64,000 nt of DNA from positions 141,095,001 through 141,159,000 of the forward strand of contig NC_084461.1 of assembly GCF_027409185.1 (NCBI RefSeq), in the 5' to 3' direction. Position numbers and translations under genes: made by a program. Every line of letters begins with the position of its first letter. The stretch's first letter is position 1. The stretch is from Cynocephalus volans. Taxonomy: Eukaryota; Chordata; Mammalia; Dermoptera; Cynocephalidae. The notes under the pieces were generated by a model. It saw only the letters and a list, made by a program, of their open reading frames with translations. It had not been told where the DNA came from and ran no database searches. Positions 35,025 through 47,394 of this stretch are shown here, in pieces.

Positions 35025-35601
35025 TGGAGTTTAGGACATACCACCCCAAACTATGACTGTAAGAAACCAGAATATGTTAACCCAATATATGCCTCTTTGG
35101 CATAAGGATTATTTTGAGCTGATTATTTTAAGAAACAGCAGACACAGAAGAAGCCCTTAAACAGCAGTAGAACTTAACCTTTTGTAAGGGAAAATCATCT
35201 ACAGGAAATCTCCATTGTTAGGGTGTCTCTCTCTTTGCACCAGGAAGAGAAAGATGACTCTAAACTAGTAACAACTCTTACCAGCAGAGAAGGCATTGAC
35301 TTAAGTCTGCATAATAAACCTGACTCTTGTTTAAGGTGCTTTTTCTTGTAATCTTGTCAAAATCAGACCTTCCCCACACCTTTCTTTCTTTGTTTCAGCA
35401 GACATGGTATTTAAACCACCTCTTAGAGATTTGTGCTTGAAAATCATTTACTTTTCCTGGGCATCTCCTATATATACATGAAGTATACATGTTAATAAAC
35501 TTCTGTTTATTTTTCTCTTGTTAATCTGTCTTTTGTTATAGTGGTTTGTATCAACTAAAAATTCATGAAGGGTACAGGAAAAATTATTTTCCTCCCCTAC
35601 A
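35025..35601 (+). mobile_element. Solo ERV LTR (LTR33-like)
   Basis: Starts 'tggagtttaggacatacc' and ends 'ttttcctcccctaca'. AATAAA at ~35494 is followed by 'cttctgtttatttttctctt' and 'gttaatctgtcttttgttat', a typical R-U5. No internal proviral genes flank it. Confidence 0.65.
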
Positions 35602-35824
35602 GTAGACATGCAGTAAATAGGAGTGTGTCTAAATATGTTAAAAGATAAAATAATTTTAGATGGGGGTCTCTTGCTAAATCAGGCTGTTAGAAAATGTTTT
35701 CTACTGGAAAATGTGATTTGAGTGGCAATCACTGGTAAAGCAAAATTTACTCTGCAGTAGTTTGCTTTGTACTCACTTTCCTTGGGTGTGTCCAAGCCCT
35801 AAGGCAAAACTTAAGCTTAAAATT

Positions 35825-36600
35825 AAACTCAGGTACATGAATATTTATAGCAGCATTATTCATACTAGCCAAAAAGTGGAAACAACCCAAATGTCTATCA
35901 ACTGATAAATGGATAAATAAAGTGTGGCGTATCAGTGCAATCAAACACTGCACAGCAATGAAAGGAATGAAGCACTGATACATGCCACAGCTCATAAGAA
36001 CCTTGAAAACATCATGCATGTTAAGTGAAAGAAGAAAGTCACAAAGGCCACATATTTTATCATTCTATTTATTTAAAAAGTTCTGGGGCTGGCCCGTTAG
36101 GTCAGTTGGTTAGTACGTGGTGTTATAACACCAAGGTCAAGGGTTCAGATCCCCACACTGGCTAGCTGCCAAAAGATAGGGGCTTGGGGCTTCTGGAGGG
36201 TGTTGGGGCAAGTTACGGGAGGGTGAGGGGATGAAATGTATGATGAATAAAGGTTGTCTTGTCATGCACATAAAAATTTCCCAGGTAACAAAGTTGGAGC
36301 AACCCTCTTCCTGACACACTTTTACTAATGTAGATTTCCTTTATAGATGCAAATTTCTTTTACAAAAAGGGCAGCTTTTCAGAGCTACTTGGTGTCTGAA
36401 GTTTCTCAAAATAACCAGCTTGAAATATAACAAAGAAAGGTGTGTCCTCAACACAGTATCGAAAATAATCTAAAATTGAAGCAGTGACAAATGCATAACT
36501 CTGCGAAGACACTAAAAGCCGATGAACTGTGCACTTTAAGAGTCAATTGTAAAGTATGTGAATTATATGTTATTACAGCTGTTTAAAAAAATTACACATG
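35825..36600 (+). mobile_element. Old L1 3' end, split by a CYN SINE
   Basis: 'agtggaaacaacccaaatgt' with 'atggataaataaagtgtgg' marks L1 ORF2-end sequence. 'aactgtgcactttaagagtc' and 'tattacagctgtttaaaaaa' (36525-36595) mark its 3' UTR. A CYN SINE interrupts it at 36085-36178. Confidence 0.7.
36085..36178 (+). repeat. CYN-type tRNA SINE monomer
   Basis: 'ggggctggcccgttaggtca' and 'ggtcaagggttcagatcccc' give A- and B-box positions; ends 'ctagctgccaaaa'. It lies inside an L1 fragment. Confidence 0.8.
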
Positions 36601-38004
36601 TTGTCCAAATTGTGGTAGTTAATGATGGCTTCACTTTGTAGAGTTGGAAGGGTAAAGTCAAATATGAGCCTTTGTATATTTTGGTAACTTTCATTATTTA
36701 AAAGTGAAACTTTTTTTCTTTTTTTGTGGATTTTGGGCCAAATGTAAATGTGTAAATTTGCTTATTTGTATTTGCTTGCCTTTCTAGGGTCATTAGTCAG
36801 TATTATTCTTACCTAGTAAAGTTTCAAAATTTATAGAGTTGAAATTAGACTTAAATTTTAAAATTCCTTTGTGTAAAGAAAAAATATATAGGAAAGTCAT
36901 TTGAAAGCAGATGGTAAATTTTTCTGAAAAGTAACAGGACACTGCAGTATCTATAGAAAATGTTAAATCCATTTGATTTTTTCCCTGTGCTCCACCTTCT
37001 GTTACTGTACATTTCTCTGATCGAAAGAGCTGGCTGGGTTGTTTTCTGCTCATCAGAGTCAATAGTAATAAAACTCAGTTGCTCGATCAGCTAGGCATGT
37101 TCTGAATTCTGACCTCTTCAATACAATAACATTTTTGCATAACTGAGTCTGCACAATTTGTTCTAAAACATTACCCTGCAAAGCAGGCTGATCCCTGCCT
37201 GGACAACCATCCTGGTTTGTGAACAAGGATTGGAAGGCTGATATCTTGTGTAGACTAGACCATGGATTGGATCAAGCACAAATGGCTACCCCACAGATGC
37301 ACTCAGGAAAGTGGGGGTCAGCCACGCCTTGGGTTTCCTATGACAGCAGCACATCAGATCTAAAGAGCCAGAGCTCTTAGGCCGAGGCACATCAACACAT
37401 TTTCAAGCTCTACAGTCACCATTAGAAAGTCATTTCCTTCACAGCTTACATGGAGGCTGCCTATCCCTCACAATGCATGTGCAGTGTTAAAAGAAGTAGT
37501 TTTAGACAAATTAAAGAGTTTAACTGTGCAAACAGCAATTCCCCAGTCAGGCAGCCCCTCAGAGCCAGCAGAGGTTTGGAGAACTCCGCTCCACACGTGG
37601 GCAGGCACCCCTGATGGTCAGAAAATGGAGTGAGGTATGGAGACAGGTTGATGGGTTACAGCTCAGTGTTTGCTTTCTTTGGGCATGGTCTGGTCAGTTG
37701 GCAGCCTGTGACTGAGACTCAGCTATTTTGTTACAAAAGTATATTCCTAGTTAGACATTCAGTTAGTTTACATACTAAGTCAGGTCGCGATCTGTTACAT
37801 AGGGGCTCGAGGTATAGAGGCAGCCTCAGGTCAAATTTAGTTTAATTTGACACTGGGCGGGGGGCCGACATCAGTTTTAGAATCATGGCTGCTTAGGAAA
37901 TGTTCTCATTTTCTGAACATTTTGAGCAGGATGAACTCTCCTCCTCTAAGCCCCAAACAGTTCTCCTATTCCCACCAAAAACTCCAAGAAGTGACTTTTC
38001 ATTT
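36601..38004. other. Intergenic; possible LTR remnant
   Basis: 36601-37600 has no recognisable feature. 37600-37990 has LTR-like composition ('gttacataggggctcgagg') but neither ends nor family could be fixed. Confidence 0.35.
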
Positions 38005-38146
38005 ATTTTTTTTTTTAAAGATGACCGGTGTTGTCAGCACCAAGCTCTCCCAAGTCAGCTAACCGGCCATCCCTATATAGGGATCCGAACCCGTGGCCTT
38101 GGTGTTATCGGCACCACACTCTCCCAAGTGAGCCAGGGCTGGCCCC
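38005..38146 (-). repeat. Dimeric CYN SINE with TSD and internal deletion
   Basis: Same dimer as at 27.2 kb ('ggccatccctatatagggat' junction), but one monomer lacks its middle ('gatgaccggtgttgtcagc'). Perfect 14-bp TSD GTGACTTTTCATTT at 37991-38004 and 38147-38160. Confidence 0.88.
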
Positions 38147-38254
38147 GTGACTTTTCATTTTTAAACACATGCTTGAAAAAATACAGAGCAGCCAAAAAAA
38201 GGATTCTAAAAAAGAAAAAACACTAAGATACAACAATTGTTAATACTTTGGAGT

Positions 38255-38770
38255 GTGAGAAATGCCCTCATCTGTCCAATGCCAAAGGATGGTCACAGAG
38301 ACATGAGGTATAGCAAAGTGAGACATTTATTATGGCCTTTTAAGTTTCGGGTATCTGAAGGGCAGGCATATGGAAAAGGGCTGTAGCAAGCAATTTATTC
38401 CCTAGTGCACAAGTCCCTCCCCCCACTTCCTCACTGGCTGAGTACTGTGGGGTGCACAATCTTCCCCGATGATGGCTAAAATATATTGCCCCCTTGCAAG
38501 GAATTCCTTTTTCTGGGGGCTCAGAACAAGACCGTGAAAAAGGCCCGCTTAAGCCCTGTGAAGGGAGAAACACCAGGGAATGAAGAAAACAAAAGGGGCT
38601 AGTAACTAATTACAATCTCAAGGAGAGCTCTGTCCAGAGACCCTCCAGGAATGGGCTGGAGCAGTCAGACAACTTTTGGGCTGAGCCTGAATCAGTTAAA
38701 ACACCCTCAGATAAGTCATTTCTGAAAATGAATCACTTAGATTATTTTCTTACAGGTATGCTGCCCAACA
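38255..38770 (-). mobile_element. Probable LTR fragment
   Basis: On the minus strand AATAAA (~38330) is followed by a C/T-rich segment, and the block is GC-richer than its surroundings. Suggestive of an LTR; ends and family unresolved. Confidence 0.35.
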
Positions 38771-39269
38771 GAAGGAGAAGGGGAGTGACAGGATTCAGAT
38801 ATGTAATTTAAAAATTTCTTGTACCCATACTAAAAAAGGTTAAAAGAAAGAGATGAAATTTATTTTAACAATACTTCAATATATACAAAATATCACTTCA
38901 ACATATAATCAACTTAAAAATTGTTAATGGGATATTTTACATTCTTTCATACTATCTTTGAAACCCAGAATGTGTTTTATGTGTACAGCACACTCGCCAC
39001 ATTTCAAGTGCTCCATATCCTCATGTGCCTTTTGCACTGGACAGCACTGTGTTGTGAACCTTTACCTGAAATTTCATCTGGATATTACACCAAAGGAGGG
39101 TGGACCCAAGCTCATTTACACATTTAGCAGCTTATCCAGATGTGGGTGTGGGGCAGAAAGGTAAGAGGGTGGGGTGAAACTTAAAAGCTGTCAGCAGTCA
39201 TGCGTCAAAAGAGTAGTCAGACTGTTTATATATACATAATAATTATCTTATTATTTATATCTATTTATC

Positions 39270-39293
39270 AATCATCTATCTATCTATCTCTAT
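39270..39293. repeat. (ATCT)n short tandem repeat
   Basis: A few imperfect ATCT units. Confidence 0.7.
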
Positions 39294-39419
39294 CCTTCCA
39301 GACGAGGAAATACATTCAAAACTACATATTAAAAAAACTAAGTGGGAGGACAGGTAGATTGGAAGGCACTAAAAGTTTAAGACTTGTCAAAAGAAGGCTG
39401 TGTACATACAGCAAAAGTG

Positions 39420-39890
39420 GGCCAGTTTGGGGACACACAACAGCCCTCCCATTAGCAAATGCAGCCCGGTCCTTGTTCCTAGAACAGAACCTTCCTTCCA
39501 CTTGCTCATTCTTTTCCTGGAATGTTGCCCCCACCCCCTCGCCAGCCCCTCCTCCAATGAGAGAGCTTCTCCCTCACTTCTTTCAGCTCCCTGTGCAAAC
39601 TGTACCCCATCTACCTCATCAGAAGAGTCTTCCTTGCTCACACTACCTAAATTAGAGGTTCCCCTGTCCCTGTGATTCTCTACCCCTTTTGCAGCTTAAT
39701 GTTTCTGCAAAGCAGCTGCGGTGAGCAGGATTTGTTACTTTGTTTGTAGTCTGTCTCCCTGATGAAACTGGAAGCTGGACAGGGTAGAGGTTTGGGTCTG
39801 TTTTGTTCACTGCTTTGGCCCCAGCATTTAGAGAAGATGCTGGCACACAGTAGGTTCCCAGTAAATGGTCGTTGAAAGAATAGCTGATTG
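39420..39890 (-). mobile_element. L2 fragments
   Basis: 'tcattcttttcctggaatgt' and later 'ggcacacagtaggttcccag' with 'taaatggtcgttgaaagaa' are antisense L2 3' motifs. Confidence 0.55.
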
Positions 39891-40589
39891 ATTAGGAGAA
39901 GGAACTGAGGAGGAGAGCTGGAAAAGAGGAGCAAGAAGGTCCCACCATTAGTGAGAATATGTGCTTTTCTAAAACACAATTCATGATTTTTCACTTTTAA
40001 GAAAAGTGGTTATGTTTTCAAGTGCCTAGAATAACACCAGGCTAACTAAGGATTTCTGAAAAGCTTTGGGATTTGTTTTAATGAATAGATGGAAATTGAA
40101 TCTAATTAGCATTAATTTTTATGTGTAAATGAGTACATCCAGATTGTATAAACGCAGCTCTCCTGAATAATTTAAACATCCTCTTCATCCAGCAAAGTAT
40201 TTTGCACATTCGTCCCCCAAAGATTCTATCAATGAGAACTAAAATCATGAGGTTTAAATGCAAAATAAAAAAAAGGCTTTTTTCTTTATGCAGGCACATA
40301 AGTGATACCTTAGAATTGGGCAGACTGAAGAATTGGATACTAGGATCCTGGAAAGTCAACAAGATGGTCTCAAAAGTTAGGAAGGTTTTATTAAAAAGAA
40401 TATAGGAAAAATAATGAGTTCTTTACAATAGAATTCAAATTCACAGATGTAGAAAGAATGATGGAAATAGAAAACCACCGTTAAGCAAAACTAATGTTGC
40501 AAGTAGGTATCACCCATGTAAACTAAAATTAGCGGATAAAAAAATGATGAGAAAGAGACTATTAACATAATCTCAAAGTATCTTTGCAG

Positions 40590-41130
40590 AAGATATGTTA
40601 ATTCCAAAGGAAAACATAGTATTGCTGTGGAAACACTGGTGGACCCCACCTGAACTACGTGATCAAAGTTAGTATCAGCAGCACTGAGACACATGACTTC
40701 GTGCCCTGCTCGAGAAGGGCACAGTATTACTGGTGTGTGATACGTGACAAAAAAAATAGAACCTGAATTTAATCATGAGGAAACATCAGATAAACCCAAA
40801 TTGAGGGACACTTTAGAAAATAGCTGATCACTGCTCTTCAAAATTGGCAAGGGAATGAATGATTAAGGAAGACCAAGAAACTGTCGTAGATCTGAGGTGA
40901 TTATAGGCACACGAAATTAAATGCAGTGTTGGATCCTGAATGGGGTCCTGGACCAGGAAATGGGCATTGTGGGGACAATTGGCAAAATCTGAATAAGGTC
41001 TATGGATTGGGTAATTGTATTCATGTTAATTTCCTGGTTTAGATAACTATATTATGGTTATGTTAAATCAGAGAAAGCTGGGTGATGGTAGTATGGGGCC
41101 TCTGTGAAGTATTTTTGCAATATTTTTCTA
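40590..41130 (+). mobile_element. Old L1 3' region
   Basis: 'gatcctgaatggggtcctgg', 'tgttaatttcctggtttaga' and 'gaaagctgggtgatggta' in the order of ancient L1 3' ends. Confidence 0.55.
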
Positions 41131-41136
41131 AGTCTG

Positions 41137-41586
41137 TGTGAAAGCTGGTTATGCAGATTGGGTCATTCTTGGCGTACACAAACGAAATCAGAGTCAAGGG
41201 GCCGGGGGAAAAAGCACTCAGGGCACATAGCACTTGCTCCAAGAAGAATTTTCCACAAGCCCAGCTGCCGAAACAGCCTGCTGTAACCCTAAGGCTAGTT
41301 TTTACCTAGTAGCTGCTGAAAAGACCTGCCATGACTCTAAGACATTTTATCTACCACCATCACTCACCAGTCAAAGCCTGCCAACTCCCCAAAACTTCAC
41401 TAGTGCCAGGGAGCTGTTTTTCACGTATCATTTCTCTCTCTAATAAAACTCCCTGCCCTTTCTTTGTTCTTCGGACATACTAGAGACTGCCCTGGTCTGT
41501 GCGTATGCCCCTGATTGCAATCCTGTTTTTACCAAATAATACATTTTCTTAGAGATTCATCTCTATAGTTTTATTTGACTTTGACT
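41137..41586 (+). mobile_element. Solo LTR, uninterrupted copy
   Basis: Begins 'tgtgaaagctggttatgcag'. AATAAA at ~41441 is followed by 'ctccctgccctttctttgtt', and it ends near 'tttgactttgac'. It aligns end to end with the inverted, interrupted copy at 27675-28606, which defines both boundaries. Confidence 0.72.
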
Positions 41587-41679
41587 TCTGAAATGAATCC
41601 AGAATGAAAAGTTGAAAATAAAAATATTTACTTGGTAATCTGACATGAGCATAATAATAATGTTAAAAGTAATATTAGC

Positions 41680-41702
41680 TAGTGGCCAGCTGCCAAAAAA
41701 AG
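41680..41702 (+). repeat. CYN SINE 3' end remnant
   Basis: 'ggccagctgccaaaaaaa' only: the terminal bases of the monomer. Confidence 0.45.
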
Positions 41703-41717
41703 GTAATATTATTTAAT

Positions 41718-42183
41718 TGTTATGGGTTGGATTGTGTCCCTCTGAAACTCATATGTTGGATGTTCTAACACCCAGTACTTTAAAACGGTGTTGGAAATAG
41801 GGCTGTCGCAGATGTAATTAGCTGGATTAAAATGAAGTCATACTGGAGTAGGGTGGGCCCTTAGATTAATATTACTGGTGTCCTCACTAGAAGAGGAAAT
41901 TTGGACACAGACAGGCACACAGGGAGAACGCCATGTGACGATGGAGGCAGAGATCAGAGTGACGCAGCAGAAGCCTAGTAACCGAAGATTGCCAGCAAAT
42001 CCCCAGGGCCTCGGAGACAGGCCGGCAACAGGTAGGTTCTCAGAGCCCGCAGAAGGAGCCAACCCTGCAATACCTTGATCTCAGGCTCCCGGCCTCCTGA
42101 AGTGTGAGGGAATACATTTCTGTTGCTTAAGCCACCCAGTCCGTGGTACTTTGTTACGGCAGCCCCAGGAAACGACTACGCTA
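41718..42183 (+). mobile_element. MaLR-type solo LTR
   Basis: Starts 'tgttatgggttggattgtgt', continues 'tttggacacagacaggcac', and ends 'ggtactttgttacggcagcc'. Characteristic ancient ERVL-MaLR (MLT1/MST-like) order, complete from end to end. Confidence 0.78.
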
Positions 42184-42189
42184 GTTAAA

Positions 42190-42420
42190 GTATATGGGGA
42201 ATTTACCAGATGTGGGGCCCTGTGTTGAGCTCTTCATGTGCATCATCTCATTTCATTGTTCACGCCAACCCTTTGTGGTAGGTGCCATTATACCTCCCAA
42301 TTTATAGCTGAGGGAATCAGCACATAGAGAGGGTGAAGTAACTTGCCCCGAGTCACACAGCCAGTGAAGGGCAGAGTGGGTTAAAACCTCTGCACTCTGA
42401 CACCAGCAAATACCTAAGCA
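42190..42420 (-). repeat. MIR SINE
   Basis: 'catctcatttcattgttcac', 'gtaacttgccccgagtcaca' and 'cagccagtgaagggcagagt' in reverse MIR order. Confidence 0.75.
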
Positions 42421-43424
42421 CTGCGTGTCGGCTGACTTCCTCTGGTGTCCAGTCCCAAAGATTTCTTACGGTATGTGAGACGGTATGTTGCCTTGGGCTA
42501 ATTTCTCTACCTCATAGAGCAATCTCAGGGAGCGAAAACAGTCAATTGCATACATGGACACCTATTCTGTTTCTTACTTCCTCCATAACCACCCCTGCCT
42601 GGTGAAATCAAGTATCTGCATATCTGGAAACACTGAACGTCAGACCTAGTCCTCCCATGAAAGTGCCTTAGTCATCCAGGGGAGGATCCACTCTGAAAAC
42701 GAGCAACCAATTTAAGTGAAAACTTGGGCTTAAACTCAGGCATCCAAATCATGAGGGACTGCATTCAGGGGCAGTGGAATGACTTAAGAAAAGCAGAGAG
42801 CAAACTTTCCCTCTATTTTATAGCAATATTCTGAGAAAGAATTGCCCAGCGGGTTTCACTGGTTTGCCCTAACCTTTATTGAGCACTTTGTCGGGGGGCG
42901 GGGGGGGGATTGGAGCACACCAGGCTCAGCCACCATGACCAAAGAAGACAGTCCCAATTTTCAATTAGTCTCTGATTCAGGATTGGTCCTGAGGCAAAAA
43001 GGCAGAGGTGAGAGCTCTGAAGGCAAATCCCCACATCCCAGTTCTTAACTCCTCTCCCCCTAGGCATCATCTTCTGAGTGACTGAAGGTCATTTTCTTGC
43101 ATATGCTGGTGATCCCCAGCTTCCTATCCCCAGCCCAAATCTCTCTCATGGACTCTGGACCCATATATCCAAGTCTTACTGGACACCCCATTGGTTGTCC
43201 CATGTGTATGTCCACAGACATAAAGCGGAGTTCACCATATTCATTCCTTCATCTTTATTCCTTCCTCAACTCAAGCCTGCTCCTCCTGTCGCAGCGAACG
43301 GTAGCACCAGTGGCCAAGGTGATCACGTCAGAAGTCTCTGAGTTCTTTCTAAGCAGGGGCTATGTCTGTTTCTGCTGAGGCAATATCTTATGTCTAGCTC
43401 AGTCCTTGGAGTATGTCCTACGGT
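42421..43424. other. Intergenic, no gene recognised
   Basis: Includes a G-run at ~42893-42908 ('tcggggggcgggggggg'). Nothing else can be supported. Confidence 0.4.
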
Positions 43425-43530
43425 ATCTTGTTTTAGTTTTGTTTTGGCGGCTGGCCACTACGGGATCTGAACACTTGACCTTGGTGTTATCAGCACCGCG
43501 CTCCAACCAACCGAGCTAACCGGCCAGCCC
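43425..43530 (-). repeat. CYN-type tRNA SINE with TSD
   Basis: 'ggcggctggccactacggga' to 'ccgagctaaccggccagccc'. Flanked by 'ggagtatgtcctacgg' and 'ggagcatgtcctaagg', an imperfect TSD of about 16 bp. Confidence 0.82.
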
Positions 43531-43569
43531 GGGAGCATGTCCTAAGGAAAGTGGTAATAACCATGTGCT

Positions 43570-44130
43570 GAATGAACAAGTACATGGGCTTCTGCCTCTG
43601 TCTTTCTCTCCCGTCACTCACATCCAGTCAATAAACCCTGTCAGCTCTCTCCTTGACGTCCTTCAAAGTGGTCCTCTTGTCTTCATCCCCTTCATCTCCA
43701 TTACCAGTCCGAACCGTCATTATTTCTCCCATGGATCACTGCTGTGCCTTTACCTGGTCATCTCCCTTTCTCTTTTGCCATCTCCCAATCTGCTCTTTAT
43801 GTGGCAACTATAGTGATCAGGTAAAAACAGAAATCTGATCCCTTCCCTTCTCTGCTTAAAACCCTTCAGTGGGTTCTATTGCCATCACCACGAAGCCCAA
43901 GCTCGGCATTTGAGGACCCACCTGATTTCGTTCTTACTTCTCTCCCCATTCTTATTTTTCCTCCCTCGCCTTTTTCTTTCCTTCTCCCACACTGTGCTTC
44001 AACTGAAGGGATTTTCTGCTGGTCTCCAAACATAACACATCTTTCTCTCTTCCAGACTTGTGCTCATGTTCTTTCTACCTGGTAATTCCTGTTAATTCTT
44101 CAAGACCCAGCATGAATACATTGTCATTTG
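43570..44130 (-). mobile_element. L2 fragment
   Basis: Antisense L2 pattern: 'aacccttcagtgggttctat', 'acctggtaattcctgttaat', 'ttcaagacccagcatgaa'. Confidence 0.55.
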
Positions 44131-44136
44131 AGATCC

Positions 44137-44622
44137 TGTTTTAGTTTCTATCGCTGCTGCAATAAATTGCCACATATTTAGCTGCTGACGACAAGGCACA
44201 TGTGAGATATTTCTCACAGTTCTGAAGGCTGGAGGTCCCAGTGGGCTTGGCAGGTTCTCTGCTTAGGGTCTCACTAGGCAGGACTGCATTCCTTTCTGGA
44301 GGCTCTGGGGAAAAATCTGCTTCCCACCTCACTCAGGTTGTTGGGAGAGTTTAGTTCCTTGTGGTTGTAGGGCTGGGGTCCCTGTTTCCTTGATACCACA
44401 TGGCCCCCCATATTTGAGCCAGCAACGGCATGCCAAGCACTTCTCACGTTTCAGACATCTCTGACACCCCCTCTGCTGCATCTCTTTGCCTTTTAAGGGC
44501 TCATGTGATTTCACTGGCTCCACTTAAGTAATCCAGGATAATCTCATATTCACAGGCTCTGGGGATTCGGGCATGGACATCAGAGCAGGCCATTATTTTG
44601 TCTACTAAGATACCCACCTTCA
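44137..44622 (-). mobile_element. MaLR-type solo LTR
   Basis: Plus-strand 'tgttttagtttctatcgctg' with 'cagttctgaaggctggaggt', and minus-strand 'gagattatcctggattactt': reverse MLT1-like LTR. No clear TSD. Confidence 0.6.
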
Positions 44623-45206
44623 AACGTGGGTTCCGTGTCCTTCCTCTGTGCTCCTATAGCAGGCACTGCTGGATGTCTAACCTATAGCTGTTTCCCGGTC
44701 TCAGCTCCTTTCCTGCTGTCAGAGCCTGCCTCCCACTCTAGAGAGCGAAAATGCCAGATTCTCACTTTCCCTGCCTCCCTTGTAGTTAGGATGTGGGCAT
44801 GTCTGCCAGCAGACTCTGGAAAATATCATTTTCCCTGATCCAAAAACAATTTTAGAGGAGAACCACCTTTCTAATTTTCATGCACGATGATATGAAGACA
44901 TGATGTTCAGAGGTGTAGCAGTCACCTTGAGGGGTACATATGAGGACAAAAGCCAGCACACGGAGGCTGGGAGAGAAGAACGTTGAAACAAATCTGGGTT
45001 CATGATGACATCACTGAGTTGCTGAGTTAACCTGTCCTGCCATGTCTTACCTCCATACTTCTCGCTATCTGTTCCTCATTGTTCCTTATTCCTCTGGCCA
45101 CTTTTAGCAGGGTTTCTCTTCCTAACAGCCCAAAGTACCCCGATTGATAACTCCATAAAAAGCTCTTTTCCTCACCTGTGCTAACACTTACTACACCATC
45201 ATATTA
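44623..45206. other. Intergenic, nothing recognised
   Basis: No repeat or gene could be assigned. Confidence 0.4.
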
Positions 45207-45287
45207 TGAGGCTACTTCAAAAAGTTTATGGAAACATAGAGTTAAAAGATAATATGAATCTTTCCATGAACTTTTGAAGCACGCTTG
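45207..45287. mobile_element. TA-flanked inverted-repeat element (copy C)
   Basis: 81 bp, TA at 45205-45206 and 45288-45289. Ends 'gctacttcaaaaagtttatg' and 'ccatgaacttttgaagcac', with the same centre 'gttaaaagataatatgaatc' as copy B. Confidence 0.75.
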
Positions 45288-45299
45288 TACTGTCTGCAG

Positions 45300-45450
45300 C
45301 CTTGTCTCCTGCCCTCTCTAGGCTGTAAGATGGCGGAGGGCAGTCGACCAGCCCACCTTGTTCACACATCCTCTCCTGCACCTAGCATAGTGCTTGGCAC
45401 AGTAAACACTTAGTAATTGTTTGGTAAATGAATGAATGAGTGAACAAATG
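45300..45450 (-). mobile_element. L2 3' end
   Basis: 'tagcatagtgcttggcacag' with 'taaatgaatgaatgagtg' is the antisense L2 terminus. Confidence 0.6.
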
Positions 45451-45658
45451 AACAAACGTCCTTCTTTTTCCAGTTCCCGTACTCCAAGAGCCTACTTCTC
45501 TCACCATGATCAGGGCTGCCATGTACGGTTGGGCAGGTTGTGACCTGCACAAGGGTATCTGGCTGAGGGGGCAAGTGGAGGATGAAACCTAGCCTGCTTT
45601 CATCATGCCATGCACCCTGGCAAGGCCGTGTCTGCCTGGAGGAAAGGCAACTTCACTC

Positions 45659-45840
45659 TATTTTTTAAAAAAATTATTGAAACATAGTTGATTGTACGTA
45701 CCTGTGGGGTACAGAGTTGAATATCAATACTTGTGTGCAGTTTGTGATGCCCAAATCAGAATCATTAGTATATTGGACATTATACAATGTCATCGTTTCT
45801 CATGGCCCTTTACCAATTCCTCCCTTTGCTGTAATTAGCA
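45659..45840 (-). mobile_element. L1 3' UTR fragment
   Basis: 'aaacatagttgattgtacgt' with 'tgtggggtacagagttgaat', the same family as the piece at 7.4 kb. Confidence 0.65.
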
Positions 45841-46869
45841 CAAAGTTGCCTTAGAATTTGTCGTGGCATAGTGACAGCTCACATTCTGAGTTTTCTTATC
45901 TGATAGGGTACATGCCCTTGCTGGATCTTTTCCACCCTCCCATGGAGTAGAGCAGAGAATCCTTTTCAGGTTCCAGACATCATGTTCCAAGGAGATGCGC
46001 AACTATTTTGAGAAGCTAATTAGTATTAAAATGCTTGTGGGAGCTTTTAAGTTTAATGTGCCGTCCCTCTCTGGTGATCCACTGGTCATTTAGTGGCAAT
46101 CTTCTAGGAATTATTAATACAATAGGAATGGCCAAAATGGGAGTGGGGAGGTCCAGGTTCAAGGTTAAAGGTTCTGAATGTTTGGGCAAGTGAACTCTGG
46201 CCTTCAGTTTCCTCATCTCCGACAGTTAGAGGTTCTCAGACTGTGCTCTGCAGGATTTATGGGTGTTGCAGAGGAGCCTCAGGACTCTCAGTGTAACGGG
46301 GAGGGGGAACTGAGTGGTTGGGAGGCTTCAGCCTGAGCAGCTTTGTTTTACATGTAGGGCTTTATAAAAAATTAATTTTTAATTATTCAAGAAACATACA
46401 TTCTCCTTGTAAGGAATTAAAACATTGTAGATACAACTAAAACCTCCTTGACCATCATTTTCCCCAATCCCTGTGTATATTGGGGTTTCATTGAAGATTT
46501 CCATTTGAACACAGAGACCCTGGCTCAAACAAGTTGGGGGACCATGGGTCTGGTTAGCCCCTATGCACCCCAAATGTGCAAAAAAGAGAGATCACAGAGG
46601 AATGGGCAAGCCGCAGCTGAAGAATGTTCTACAAGGTCAAGCAGAACCCCATCCAATGGTTTGCTGAAACAGAACACTGTGACTTGGGAGAGATGTCACT
46701 GCTGTGTGCTGGCAGTGTGCCCAGGAGAGGGCTGGTGGATGGGAGGACATAGCTTTCTGAGTTTGGACTTGAAGGCTTGTGCACATGTCTGAAACCAGCC
46801 TTATCTCCATGGGGAGGGAAGAAAAGGTAGGATTTAGGATCGCCTCTCTTTTTTGGCTTGACTTTAGAA

Positions 46870-47090
46870 AAACAGTAACCATAACTGACACTTGCTGTGC
46901 ACCTGCTAGGTGCTGGGTGCTGTGAGCCTTGTCGTCTTGTGCACCCCTTGGAGGTGCTGGCACTATTAGCATATTTGTTTTAGAGGTGAGGAAACTGGGG
47001 CACAAAGAGCCTAGGAATTGTTTAAGAGCACACAGCTGGTAGGTGGGGAGAGGGGATTTGAGCCCAGGCCTCCTGGCTTCAGAATGAGGT
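46870..47090 (-). repeat. MIR SINE
   Basis: 'gaggtgaggaaactggggca', 'gagcacacagctggtaggtg' and 'gatttgagcccaggcctcct' in reverse MIR order. Ends 300 bp before the CpG patch. Confidence 0.75.
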
Positions 47091-47394
47091 GTACAATCCT
47101 GTGCTCTGGACTCCTTCCAGGAATGGCTTGCTTGCTGTCATTTTAGTTTTATTACCCCTGTATATGTGTTGGGGGTGGGAAGGAGGAAGCTTACTGAACA
47201 TTGTGGTTTGCCCAAGATTCGTCCCCCTGACCTTCCCCTTTTTCCAAACCCCAGGGCCACTGGCAGAATATCTAGTTCCCTGGAATCCCCCATGCTCAGG
47301 TTAGCTCCTTTTGCGAGCAGCCAGGGAAATCGCCTGGTGGGCTGGGGCGAAAGGCAGGGGACAGATGGTTTGTGCTCCTTATGAAAGGAGGCAG

